DNA of 64,000 nt from assembly GCA_963565915.1 (NCBI GenBank), contig CAUXFO010000001.1, positions 51,928 to 115,927 on the forward strand, written 5' to 3'. The position numbers were made by a program, and so were the translations under genes. The notes beneath the pieces are model-generated. The model worked only from the letters and a program-made list of their open reading frames with translations, did not search any database and was not told the origin of the DNA. The stretch is from Entoloma clypeatum (taxonomy: Eukaryota; Basidiomycota; Agaricomycetes; Agaricales; Entolomataceae). Position 1 is the stretch's first letter. Every line of letters begins with the position of its first letter. Below, piece after piece: positions 1 through 10,013 of the stretch.

Positions 1-3000
1 CCTATGGTTTTGAAACTTTTTGACGGTTCTTCAAATACGTATATCACACAATCTATCGATCTTCCTCTCCGATTTCCTTCCGGTGAACTTCTGACCGTCG
101 CATTTTACGTGACAACCCTCGATTCGTCTTGTAATTTGGTTCTAGGACACAACTGGCTCACCCGCTACAATCCGTTGATTGACTGGGTATTGGGCAGTAT
201 CTTATTCCGTTCTACGTTACCCGACACTCCGAGTCCGACTCCGACATTGACTGCTGAGGCAGCTCCGCCACCTCTGCAGTGTCCGCCCTCTCCGATGGGC
301 ACCTCCGATCCGCTCACTCCGAACACCTCCGACCCGCCACAGATTACCATGGTCAATGCAGCCGCATATCTCCATGCATGTAAAGCTCCTGGGGCATACG
401 CTTTCCGCGTTCACCTCTCCGACATCTCCGCCAATTCCGCGTCTGTCTCCGACGACGCTCCCGACCTCTCTGGCATACCCGAGGAATACCACGATTTTGC
501 TGATGTATTCAGTAAGAAAAAAGCCGACACCCTTGCACCCCACCGACCGTACGACCTCAAAATCAATTTGGAGGAAGGTACTTCCCCTCCGATTGGTCCG
601 ATGTACTCACTCTCGCAATCCGAACTTGGATCCCTCCGAGACTTCATCGATGAGCACCTCAATATCGGTTTCATCAAACCTTCTAGTTCACCTCACGGCG
701 CTCCGATCCTCTTCGTCCGAAAGAAAGATGGATCACTCCGACTATGCGTCGACTACCGAGGCCTGAACAAAATCACGAAGAAGGACCGATACCCACTTCC
801 GCTCATCTCCGACCTCTTAGCCACTGCCGGAAAAGCACGCGTTTATACCACCATAGACCTCCGACACGCATACCACCTAGTCCGCATCGCTGAAGGTGAT
901 GAATGGAAAACTGCATTCCGCACTCGCTATGGATCATTTGAATGGTTAGTCATGCCATTCGGATTGTCTAACGCACCTGCAGCCTTTCAACGTTTTATGA
1001 ACGACATCTTCTCCGACCTTCTGGACAACTGCGTTACCGTTTACCTCGACGACATCCTGATCTACTCCGACAACCCCGAGGAACACAAAAAACATGTCCA
1101 AGAAGTCCTCCGACGACTCCGACAACATGGTCTTTACGCCCGCGCCGACAAGTGCGATTTCTCTGCCGAAACTGTGGAATACCTTGGATTTATCCTTTCT
1201 CCCGACGGACTCAAAATGTCGGAAGCGAAAGTCAAGATTATTCAGGATTGGCCTGAACCGCGCAGAGTGAAGGACGTCCAGTCCTTTTTAGGTTTTGCAA
1301 ACTTTTACCGACGTTTCATTCCATTCTATTCCAACATCACTATTCCACTCACTCGTTTAACCAGGAAACATGCCACTTGGCTGTTCTCCGACGACGCTCG
1401 AACCGCTTTTAATGACCTGAAAAAGGCATTTACCACCGCTCCGATCCTGACACACTGGATCCCCGACTCTCCGATAATTGTCGAAACCGACGCATCCGAC
1501 TATGCCCTAGCGGCTATTCTGTCGATAGTCACCTCCGACAATGAAGTCCACCCCGTCGCATTCCATTCCCGCACCTTCACGGCCCCCGAAGTAAACTATG
1601 ACACCCACGATAAGGAACTTCTTGCCATCTACGAAGCGTTTAAAATTTGGCGCCATTACCTCGAAGGCTCCGGTACTCCGATTGACGTCGTTACCGACCA
1701 CAAAAATCTCGAGTATTTTGCCACCACCAAAGTTCTTTCACGCCGACAAGTCCGATGGTCGGAATACCTTTCTCAGTTCAACCTCGTCATCCGATTCCGC
1801 CCCGGCCAATTGGGAACTAAACCTGACTCTCTAACTAGACGTTGGGATGTCTATCCTAAAGGGGGAAATAGCGACTACGTCGACATCAATCCGACCAACC
1901 TCCGACCAGTCTTTTCGCAAGAACAGCTCTCCGCTTCAGTTCGCGCGACTCAACTCCTTGAGCCCGTCCTCCGTGCAACCATTATCATGGACACAGAAAA
2001 GCTTCACCACGACATACTCACAGCACTCCCTTCCGACACTCTTTACGACACTCTTTCTAAAAATCCTAAACCCCGCTGGTCTCTCGACCCCGATGGTTTC
2101 CTCCGACATGACGATCGGATATACGTTCCCGACTCCGACGACCTCCGACTCCGAGTCCTACAGCACAAGCACGATCATATGCTTGCTGGACACCCAGGTC
2201 AGAACAAGACACTCAGTCTCATTCAGCGTGATTATACCTGGCCCGGAATACGAGATTTCGTTAAACACTATTGCAAGTCATGTACCACTTGCATGCGATC
2301 GAAGCCACAAAGACACAAGCCTTACGGCCTACTCAAACAGCTTCCGATCCCCGAACGTCCTTGGAATTCTATCTCAATGGATTTCATCGAGACCCTTCCG
2401 ACCTCCGACAACTTTGATTCAATCCTCGTTATCGTTGACCGATTAACGAAACAAAGTATTTTCATTCCGACAACAATTCACTGCACCTCCGAAGACCTTG
2501 CCGTACTCTTCGTATTGCATGTCTTCTCTAAACACGGCGTCCCCGAACATATCACCTCCGACCGCGGCCCCGAATTCGTCTCCCGATTCTTCCGATCTCT
2601 CGGAAAGGCTCTAAACATGACCCTCCACTTCACCTCCGGTTACCACCCCGAAGGCGATGGCCAAACCGAACGCACTAACCAGACCCTCGAACAGTACTTG
2701 CGGATATTCTGCAACTACCAACAGGACAACTGGTCCGCTCTCCTTCCGATTGCGGAGTTCGCGTACAACAACGCACCTAGTGCTACCACTGGCATATCTC
2801 CCTTCTTTGCTAACAAGGGTTACCATCCGAACATTACTGTTCACCCGGAACGAGACCTCGCCTCTTCCCGAGCCCGATCCTTCGTGACCGACTTAGATGA
2901 ACTTCACCAAGAACTGAAAGCCACCATCTCCGACGCTCAACGACGTTACCAGAAGTCCTCCGACAATAATCGGATCGCACCTCCGACATTTTCTGTCGGA

Positions 3001-3456
3001 CAACAGGTTTTCGTCAAAGCACAGTTCTTCCGCACAACACGCCCATCCAAGAAACTCTCAGAAAAATACTTGGGACCATACGAGATCATTGCACAACCCG
3101 GCACACACTCCTTTACCCTCCGACTCCCCGACACATTCTGCGGTGTTCACCCCGTCTACCACGTCTCCATGCTTGAACCCGCAACTCCGAACACCATTCC
3201 GAATCGGACCCAACCTCCGCCTCCTCCGATTGACATTGACGGAGAACTTGAGTACGAGATCGCTGAAATAGTCGACTCAAAGATCGACCGACGACGTAGC
3301 TGCAAGCTACTATATTTCGTCCGTTGGTTAGGATATGAAAACACTGATGAAGAATTCTCTTGGCTACCAGCCAATGAATTGGAAAACGCCCCCGAGCTTG
3401 TCTCCGACTTTCACTCCGCTTATCCCGACAAACCGGGTCCGCTCACATCGCTCTGA
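1..3456 (+). CDS. Ty3 pol polyprotein (PR-RT-RH-IN-chromodomain), 5' truncated by window
   Basis: Open from the window edge to a stop at 3454-3456, about 1150 residues visible. The end of the aspartic protease (LGHNWLTRYNP) comes first. Reverse transcriptase follows, with the catalytic YLDDILIYSD near residue 349. RNase H has TDASDYALAAILS near 494 and TDHKNLEYF near 566. Integrase shows the HHCC finger (residues about 720-767) and core motifs near 791, 848 (TSDRGPEF) and 881 (YHPEGDGQTERTNQ). A C-terminal chromodomain occupies about 1083-1140 (YFVRWLGYENTDEEFSWLP); in chromoviruses this module directs integration to marked chromatin. No stop or frameshift was seen. The first ATG at position 4 is internal, not the real start. 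Confidence 0.95.
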   Translation, partial: PMVLKLFDGSSNTYITQSIDLPLRFPSGELLTVAFYVTTLDSSCNLVLGHNWLTRYNPLIDWVLGSILFRSTLPDTPSPTPTLTAEAAPPPLQCPPSPMGTSDPLTPNTSDPPQITMVNAAAYLHACKAPGAYAFRVHLSDISANSASVSDDAPDLSGIPEEYHDFADVFSKKKADTLAPHRPYDLKINLEEGTSPPIGPMYSLSQSELGSLRDFIDEHLNIGFIKPSSSPHGAPILFVRKKDGSLRLCVDYRGLNKITKKDRYPLPLISDLLATAGKARVYTTIDLRHAYHLVRIAEGDEWKTAFRTRYGSFEWLVMPFGLSNAPAAFQRFMNDIFSDLLDNCVTVYLDDILIYSDNPEEHKKHVQEVLRRLRQHGLYARADKCDFSAETVEYLGFILSPDGLKMSEAKVKIIQDWPEPRRVKDVQSFLGFANFYRRFIPFYSNITIPLTRLTRKHATWLFSDDARTAFNDLKKAFTTAPILTHWIPDSPIIVETDASDYALAAILSIVTSDNEVHPVAFHSRTFTAPEVNYDTHDKELLAIYEAFKIWRHYLEGSGTPIDVVTDHKNLEYFATTKVLSRRQVRWSEYLSQFNLVIRFRPGQLGTKPDSLTRRWDVYPKGGNSDYVDINPTNLRPVFSQEQLSASVRATQLLEPVLRATIIMDTEKLHHDILTALPSDTLYDTLSKNPKPRWSLDPDGFLRHDDRIYVPDSDDLRLRVLQHKHDHMLAGHPGQNKTLSLIQRDYTWPGIRDFVKHYCKSCTTCMRSKPQRHKPYGLLKQLPIPERPWNSISMDFIETLPTSDNFDSILVIVDRLTKQSIFIPTTIHCTSEDLAVLFVLHVFSKHGVPEHITSDRGPEFVSRFFRSLGKALNMTLHFTSGYHPEGDGQTERTNQTLEQYLRIFCNYQQDNWSALLPIAEFAYNNAPSATTGISPFFANKGYHPNITVHPERDLASSRARSFVTDLDELHQELKATISDAQRRYQKSSDNNRIAPPTFSVGQQVFVKAQFFRTTRPSKKLSEKYLGPYEIIAQPGTHSFTLRLPDTFCGVHPVYHVSMLEPATPNTIPNRTQPPPPPIDIDGELEYEIAEIVDSKIDRRRSCKLLYFVRWLGYENTDEEFSWLPANELENAPELVSDFHSAYPDKPGPLTSL

Positions 3457-3484
3457 AACAAGAAAAAACAAGTACTATTACTAT

Positions 3485-4424
3485 CTACTTAGTACGTTGT
3501 TTCTTGTTGGACGGACCCTCCTCCTTGTCCGACTCCCCCTCTGACTCCGCCTTCTCCGACTCGTCCGATATGTCCATGTCGGACTGCTCCGGCATATCCA
3601 ACCTCTTCCGATTCAACATGTCTTGCTTGATCTTCTTCACCAGCCTCTGCTCCAGGCTCAACTCCTCTATCTCCTCATTCACCTCCGACTTCCCCGATCC
3701 CTCCGACTCCGACTCCGATTCCTCCACTTCCTCTGGCACGTATGCAATGTTGACAGTTCCTTCAACTGCTGAGAGCAGTCTTCGGATCTGCCTCGTCTCC
3801 ACCAAAATCTCCTTCAAGACGCTCAACAGCGTCACCTCCGACTCCGACCCTCCGACCTCTGTCGCTTTCCCTTTTCCCTTCACCTTCACCGTGCGCTTCA
3901 CCTCCGACTTCCCCTCCGACGCTCCGACCTCGCACTTCTTCTTGTCTTTGATACATCCTTTGCAGGACGACTTATTCCTAAAAACACAAGGTTAAAACAG
4001 AAGAGACGAACCAAAGAGGGACTTACTCATCGCGTTCGCATTCGACGCCCTTCACAATGCACCTATCACAGGTGCCGACCCCGACCCCGACTCCCGACCC
4101 CTCTCCGACCATCGCCGACACTTCCTCCACCTTCCTCTTCTTCGTCGTCTTCTTCTTCTTCTCCGCCTGCGGCTCCCCCGACCCCTTGCTCAATGCGCCT
4201 TGTGCAGCGGCCACTTCATCGGCCCTTTTCTGAGCCGCCAGCTCCGACGCCCAACGCATCTCCTCCGCTACCCGCATCTCCTCCGCAGCCCTCTCTTCCT
4301 CCGCTCTCCGCTCCTCCTCAGCCTTCCTCGCAGCCTCCTCCTCCGCTGCTCGCTTTTTCGCCTCCACCTCCGCGAGCTTAGCCTGCAGCGCCTCCATCTC
4401 CTTTTGAAAATCGGATGCCGACAT
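3485..4424 (-). CDS. Antisense spliced gene in GyA: coiled coil + Zn2Cys6-like cluster protein
   Basis: Two exons on the strand opposite to pol: 4424-4027 and 3977-3485, joined across a 49 nt GT-AG intron (donor GTAAGT). The joined frame is open and gives 296 residues. Residues 1 to about 85 are Glu/Ala/Lys/Arg-rich and predicted coiled coil. A short KKKKTTKKRK stretch follows. The six cysteines C119, C122, C129, C138, C141 and C148 have spacing CX2CX6CX8CX2CX6C, which fits the fungal binuclear zinc cluster; the intron falls between the third and fourth Cys. The C-terminal third is acidic Ser/Glu-rich and ends in a basic KKQRTK tail. The stop lies 28 bp from the pol stop and the ATG 167 bp from the LTR, so the gene belongs to the element. 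The family tells us that Zn2Cys6 proteins bind DNA, usually CGG triplets; a regulatory or anti-silencing role is my inference. Confidence 0.82.
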
Positions 4425-4577
4425 ATTGAGGTTTATTTTCGGAAGAGTTTAAAACGAAAAGAGAATGGGGGAACAAGAAGAAAAAACCACTCAGACGGTA
4501 TTTTCAACCAACGCATCACATGACACAGTTCACGCGCACCGACCACCTAGGTCCTTAGGCCTCATGGGTTCGGCCCT

Positions 4578-4587
4578 AAGGGGGAAA
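4578..4587 (+). other. Polypurine tract of GyA
   Basis: AAGGGGGAAA lies three bases before the TG of the LTR, the usual place for the plus-strand primer in Ty3 elements. Confidence 0.75.
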
Positions 4588-4590
4588 TAC

Positions 4591-5074
4591 TGTTACATTC
4601 CGATCCATTCCGACGATTTCCGACCAATCCCGACACCTCCGACACCTCCGACATTTTGACTAATACTTATTATGCATACTTACTGTTATGAATCTCGTTA
4701 CTACGTACATTACTTACATCCGACCATTTTACTTATGTTAAGAATCTCCGACAGCCACTCGTTATCCGACTCCGACGAAGCCACACGTCCTCCGACATAG
4801 TATTTAAACTTATGTAGAATCGTGTATTAGCTTCAGTTTGAATATCAACTTAGATTCGACATCATACCTCCCGTCCTCTTTCCGACTCTTAACTTGAGTC
4901 CGACCTCCGACCTCCGATCCTCCGATCCTCCGAAATAAGGACACCAACGTATTAGCGAGGGCGCAACACACAAGTTGAAGCCAAGTCCTTGCCCCTACGT
5001 TGCACGCGCTCCGACCTTCCGACCTTCCAACGCGTCCGACGTAGCTCCGACGTTTTGTCGATCAGTTCTTAACA
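4591..5074 (+). repeat. GyA 3' LTR (484 bp)
   Basis: Begins TGTTACATTCC and ends TTCTTAACA, with inverted ends TGTTA/TAACA. The reverse complement at 41432-41915 has the same length and ends, which fixes the borders. A TATA-like tatttaaac lies at 4801-4809. I counted about 16 copies of TCCGAC, all on the plus strand. Confidence 0.93.
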
Positions 5075-6927
5075 CTGTCCATCTGTCTGCGGATGATACG
5101 CCATTGATAATTTAGTTGTAATCCCCATTTTTTTATTTAGTTCCTTCATAATTATTGCTGCAAATTGTGGTCCACAATCTGACATTAATGATACTGGGAG
5201 TCCATGAAGTTTCCAGACTTCATCCCAATATAGTTTAGCTAAACCATCTGCTGAGACTTCATGAATCTCCGATAGAAGTTGGCCAGTCCTAGGAACGACT
5301 GCACCTCTTTTACCTTCATAGGTCTGGGCCACTGTTGGATGGTGTCTACCTTTGAAGGGTCCATGCAGATTCCATCTTTTCCAATAATTAATCCTAAGAA
5401 CTCTATTTCTTCTCTATCAAAGAAACATTTTTCTGGTTTCAAGAATAAATTGTTCTCTCATAATCTTTTCAAAACTCCTTCCACTATGGCATTGTGCCCT
5501 TTCTTCCCTTCTGTTGCCACCAATATATCATCAATATAAATAACCACATATCCCTGGTCAATCAAGTCCCTAAAGATATTGTTCATCATGGTTTGGAACA
5601 TGCTCAGGGAATTATTCAACCCAAAAAACATGACTGTCGGTTCAAAGGCTCCATCAGGGGTCATAAATGCTGCTTTCCACTCGTCTCCCTCCTTGATGCG
5701 CACATTGTTGTAGTCCCATCTGAGATCCATCTTGGTGAATCTTTTCTTCCCTTTTAACTTATTGATCAACTCCGGAATCAACGGGAGTGGATAATTATTG
5801 CAAATGGTCCAGCTGTTAATATGTTGATAATCCTGTACCATTTGTTTCTTTCCATCTTTTTTGGGTATAAAAAATACTGGTGAAGTTTGTGGTGACTTGG
5901 TAGGTCGAATATATCCTTTGCGTAATTGATTGTCCACAAATTTGGATACTTCTTTCCTTTCATCCGGTGATAGGGGATAGACTTTGGCCTTCTTTGGTAC
6001 AAAATCCAGTTTTTAAGTCTATAGCATGATCCCATGGTTTCCTGACTGGTAACCTCTCTGATGCCTTCCTTTCAAAGACTGATAGATATTTGTGATATTT
6101 TCGGGGAATAGCCTGTTCCGCCGGTATTTCATCTGAGGGTTCTCCCTTAACTGCCCTGAGCATGTGGATTACCTCTTTCTCCACTTCTTCTTCATTTCCT
6201 TCTACTACCTCTTCAATTCTTCCACCCCATCTGGTTCTTGCAGTTTTCTTTAAATAATGCATTCGACGCATGCCGCATTCTTCTGGACATCTGGATAGTT
6301 TGATTTATGCTGTTTCCCAATTGATCTCTGGATTTATGGCATTTCAACCAGGTGTGTCCAACAATAACTTTAGCTTTTCCCAGGTTGCATGCTTCAAACA
6401 CTGCTATTTCCATGTGTCCTTTATACTGCATAGCCATGACTGCTTCATGCGTGATCAAACCTCCTTGGTTAAGCATGCCATCAATGTTGTAGACCTGGAT
6501 GGGGAAAGGTAGTTCCCTTAATTTAATGTTGTTCCTTTTGGCGAAGTCCAGATCAATGAACATTCCTGTTGCCCCTGAGTCTAATAATGCTTCGACATCA
6601 AAGGTGCGTTTGTCCTGCAATGTTTCCAGCGTGATTTTCATCATAAGCTCCTTTTCCAAAGAAGCGGATTGAATAAAAGATGGTTCCCCCATAGAGTCTG
6701 TTTGCCTATTTAAGTTATCTGATTCATCTGAACAGGGAATTAAGCATTTGTCCATAGGGGCCGAACCAAGCCTTGTTTCCAAGGACTCCCCAATGATATA
6801 GTTTACAAGCATATCTAAGTCCGATTCATCTTTTTTTGGTTTTTCTCTCCTAGGTTTATCTAATAGTATTTTATTGTATGTAACTGCTGTGTCTGAAGTT
6901 TCTGAAACCATGATTTTACAGTGTCCT
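5075..6927 (-). pseudogene. GyB: Ty3 relic, minus strand, broken and internally deleted
   Basis: Read on the minus strand from 6911, it has a retropepsin region (LLDSGATGMF, then VGHTWLKCHK), RT blocks (NKLKGKKRFTKMDLRWDY; YIDDILVA) and the post-RT block FLGLANFYRRF. It then jumps near 5270 straight to integrase (DGLAKLYWDEVWKLHG; YHPQTDGQ). RNase H and the first half of integrase are therefore deleted. Frames change at least four times. It is cut on the left by the GyA LTR at 5074/5075, inside the integrase YHPQTDGQ motif, and on the right by the GyC1 LTR at 6927/6928. It is the oldest layer at this end of the window. Confidence 0.9.
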
Positions 6928-7329
6928 TGTTACGGACTCTACGGTATGAGGACCACGTCATATCTTTTACTTATCGGCCCGACTCAGCGCCCTCTTACAA
7001 ACTTACTATGTCTAATGTCTACTTTTGCAACCTTCGATTTCCAGTCTGACTCATTACATTACTTTGTCATCCCCTTTAATATACTTCGCTCCCGCGCTGA
7101 CTCGCTTTCCGCAGTCAGCTTACTCACTGTACATAGCCTTCCGCAGTCGCCTTACTCATGCGCACTGCCTTCCGCAGTACTGACTCATCCGCTACCGCCT
7201 ATAGTCAGTACCTATATAAACCTCTTGTACTATAGTAGATTCCTTAGATTTAGCAATCACTTTGCTCTTCGCCTTTCCACTTTCCTGCATACTCTGCCCG
7301 AACCTTGGAACGGTTTGTTAAGCATAACA
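6928..7329 (+). repeat. GyC1 5' LTR (402 bp)
   Basis: Starts TGTTACGGACTC and ends AAGCATAACA, with inverted ends TGTTA/TAACA. A TATA box (tatataaa) lies at 7213-7220. Near-identical copies lie at 28528-28930, 42374-42774 (reverse) and 44523-44924 (reverse). The sequence after the LTR (agttgctaaatctcg) is where a primer site would be, but it lacks the usual TGG start. Confidence 0.93.
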
Positions 7330-7350
7330 AGTTGCTAAATCTCGTTAGGT

Positions 7351-8987
7351 TTGCCCAGAGCACAGAGAGCAACTACCAGACGAGTCAAGACGTCGCGCTT
7401 CTTTGAAGACTTCACCAGTAACCCATTCAGCATGCCAGAAGCCCAACAGGAGGAGCTAAGTCCTCGAGACAGTATCGATTTTACACTCATCCAGCAGTAC
7501 ATCGAATCGGAGATCCGTCGCATCCTACAGCAGGTGCTTGACGAAGAACTAGATAACGATGAGCATCGCCCCCACGGCGAGATAGCAGAGAGCATCCATC
7601 TTGCTTGGCAACACCAGATCGCACGTTACAACGCCCGACAGAATGAACTCGAAAGCTTTCGCGTTCAAGAAGGACCTCAGACAGGTCAGATCACAGAGAT
7701 CAGAGAGTTTATCGGTGTCCAGAAAACCGTTATCAGAAGATTGATTAGGATGCTCATATCGAGACGTCCCAGGGCCACATCATCACGTCTTACTCGAAGC
7801 AGCAGATCTACGCCCACTTCACCACCGAAGAACAACAGACCGAGTACAACCGCTGGGCACGAAACGAGAGACTTGATCCCTTCTCGCAACCAACAGACGT
7901 GCAGGAACAGAGATTCCTTAGAGATTTACAGAGGAAATACTCTGAATGTTTTGCCACTGATTCCGCCGACGAGTCCCCTGACGAATTTACTTTTGACTCC
8001 GCGCAGTCAGATATCGAACAGATGCCTAGAACAGGGACTCATTTTCAATCCTTACCTGTATTCCGAACCCCATCTTCATCCCAACAACCCGACCCCTCTT
8101 CTCCTCCGCAGACTCTAGACATGGCAGAAGCTCCAGCTGTGCAAACAATGGATACATCCAAGATCATCAAGGATCCTGGGATGTTCAAGGACAGATACAC
8201 CTTTGACGAGTGGTGGAAAGCCACCAAACTATACATCAGGTTCCAAAAGAGCCTCACAGACGATCAGAAGATTCTTGCGGTACTATTCCGCATGATGGAA
8301 GGGTCCGGCAGACACTGGGCCAGTAACAAGTTAGACGCTCTTGCCGTTGACAACGAGAACATCACCTGGCTAGGTTTTTCCGATGATATCGCCACACGAT
8401 TCTCCATCGCCAACAAGTCGGTCGCTGCCAAAGCGAGACTCAAAGTCCTGAAACAAGAGAAATGCACTATTGATGGATTCTTGGATGAATTTGAAGAACT
8501 CTTGAAACTGTCAAACCTTGGCGAAGAAACTGGGAAATACATCCTAGAGAAGAACGTCAACCGCAGAATCTCTGAACAAGTGGCCAGCGATGGCAAGACA
8601 TACACCGATTACGCAAAGGAGATCCGAAACAAGGGACGACAGATGGAAGGACATGCACTGGCCATCCGAGGTGGCGGCGACATGCGCACCGGATCAGGTA
8701 CCACTTATGGTGGTCAGGGCAAAGCCATGGAGATCGACAAAGCAGGAGTAGCCCGTTGCTACAACTGTCAGCGCTTCGGTCATCTGGCTAAAGACTGTAG
8801 TGCTCCAAAGAAGAAAGATGGTCGCAAGTGTTTCAACTGTGACCAAGAAGGCCATATCGCGCGCAACTGCCGCAAGCCGAAGAAGAACTCTGGAAGGGTT
8901 AGGAAGGTGTCCGAGGAAGATGCCAAGAATGACGAAACCACAATTTTAGAAGCCGACGAGAAGGATTTTCCCGAAGGGTCCGATTAA
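7351..8987 (+). pseudogene. GyC1 gag in two overlapping frames, two CCHC knuckles
   Basis: The first frame runs from an ATG at 7351 to 8118. The second, one base back, opens after an in-frame TAG at 7746-7748 and runs to 8987. Protein-like sequence moves from the first to the second frame near 7740-7760. The second frame holds the capsid-like region (FDEWWKATKLYIRF), then two zinc knuckles, CYNCQRFGHLAKDC and CFNCDQEGHIARNC, and an acidic tail. The same change of frame exists in GyC2, so it predates both insertions. It could be an inherited lesion or a translational frameshift, but no clear slippery heptamer was seen. Confidence 0.85.
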
Positions 8988-9037
8988 ACGACGCTAAGTC
9001 GCGACCCTTATCTATTAAACGGACTTGCTTGCCTTGT

Positions 9038-10013
9038 ATGACTGCAGACAATAGAACCTATGTCATCCCTGCCAAGCGAGCCGCTGCGTCGACTAAGATT
9101 GTGAAGGGAGATAAACCTCCGAAAAGACGAGAAATCAGGCTGTTAGCGCAGCTCAAAACACGATGAGGACCAGAGGTTATCCGACCTGAGGTTGACAGCG
9201 GATGTGAACGCACATGCATTCATCCAGAATAGTACGTGAACAGAACCTCCCCACGCGAGGAATACCACCCATAGCAATTCTAAATGCGGATGGATCACCA
9301 AATCGACAACAGAAAGCGAGCCAACTTGCCGAAGTCAAACTGGATTTGGGAGCACATCAGGAAACCATGGAAGCAATGGTACTGGACATTGGGAGGACGG
9401 ACATGCTCTTGGGACATGACTGGTTGGTACACCACAACCCCACAATCAATTGGACAACCGGCGCGGTAACATTTAACCGGTGCCCAACAACATGTCGAAC
9501 CAAACACTCGGATTTTAGGATTAACCTTAATGGTCGCAAACACCAGGTTCGCATGGTTGAGGTGCGCGACAAAGATGCACCCAAAAAGTCGGATCAAAAA
9601 TGGAAGCCTGGAGACCCTATTTTGGAAGCTGTCACTCCCACACCACCTCCCACAACCAAACGACCCTCATATGTTGAACGATTTGCTCATCTTTTCGAGA
9701 AAGAGAACTTTGACAAGATCCCAAAGGAGAGGGAATGGGACCACGGTATCGAACTTACACCAGACGCACCAAAGAAACTAGGGGGAAATACATATCCTAT
9801 GATGCAAAAGGAACAAGAGGAATTGGACACATTCATTGATGAGGGTCTATCAACAGGAAAGATCCGCCCATCCAAATCCCCTTATGCCTCCCCTTGCTTC
9901 TTCATCAACAAGAAGGATGGCTCCAAACGATTGGTACAAGATTACTGCATGGTCAATAAATTCACGGTCAAAGACAAGTTCCCACTCCCACAAATATCCG
10001 ATCTCTTGGACGT
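9038..10013 (+). pseudogene. GyC1 pol N-terminus (protease, start of RT), truncated
   Basis: Opens with a basic linker and reaches a stop near 9164. A retropepsin-like VDSGC motif follows near 9190, read in a different frame from the ATG at 9214 because of a small indel. Then come the second protease motif LLGHDWLVHHNP, the linker, and the RT start (KIRPSKSPYASPCFFINKKD, LVQDYCMVNKFTV). Coding ends at SDLLD where the GyX LTR begins. The lost RT catalytic part is not found elsewhere in the window. Confidence 0.85.

Larger units (their letters stand above)
1..5074 (+). mobile_element. GyA: Ty3 chromovirus retrotransposon, 3' part
   Basis: The window opens inside this element. From left to right it has a sense pol frame, a spliced antisense gene (3485-4424), a polypurine tract and a 484 bp LTR. 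The gag and 5' LTR lie outside. It sits inside the integrase of an older element: the base after the LTR continues the GyB coding sequence, and ctgtc (5075-5079) is the likely target-site duplication. Pol is open, so this is a young copy. Every segment carries many copies of TCCGAC in the plus orientation. A solo LTR of the same length is found at 41432-41915. Confidence 0.93.
6928..10013 (+). mobile_element. GyC1: 5' half of a Ty3 element with 402 bp LTR
   Basis: Contains the 5' LTR, gag, protease and the start of RT, and ends at 10013 where GyX inserted. The flank gtcct (6923-6927) is the probable target-site duplication, but the 3' end is not in the window. The same family appears as GyC2 (28528-40352), GyC3 (44523-46240) and a solo LTR (42374-42774). 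Confidence 0.92.

Noticed and set aside
165..677. Minus-strand frames opposite GyA pol
   Set aside because: They are shadows of pol caused by the strong TCCGAC word bias; no domain and no splice context.
1..5074. TCCGAC repeats as a CRISPR array
   Set aside because: The word is six bases, spacing is irregular, and it lies inside protein-coding frames of a eukaryotic retrotransposon.
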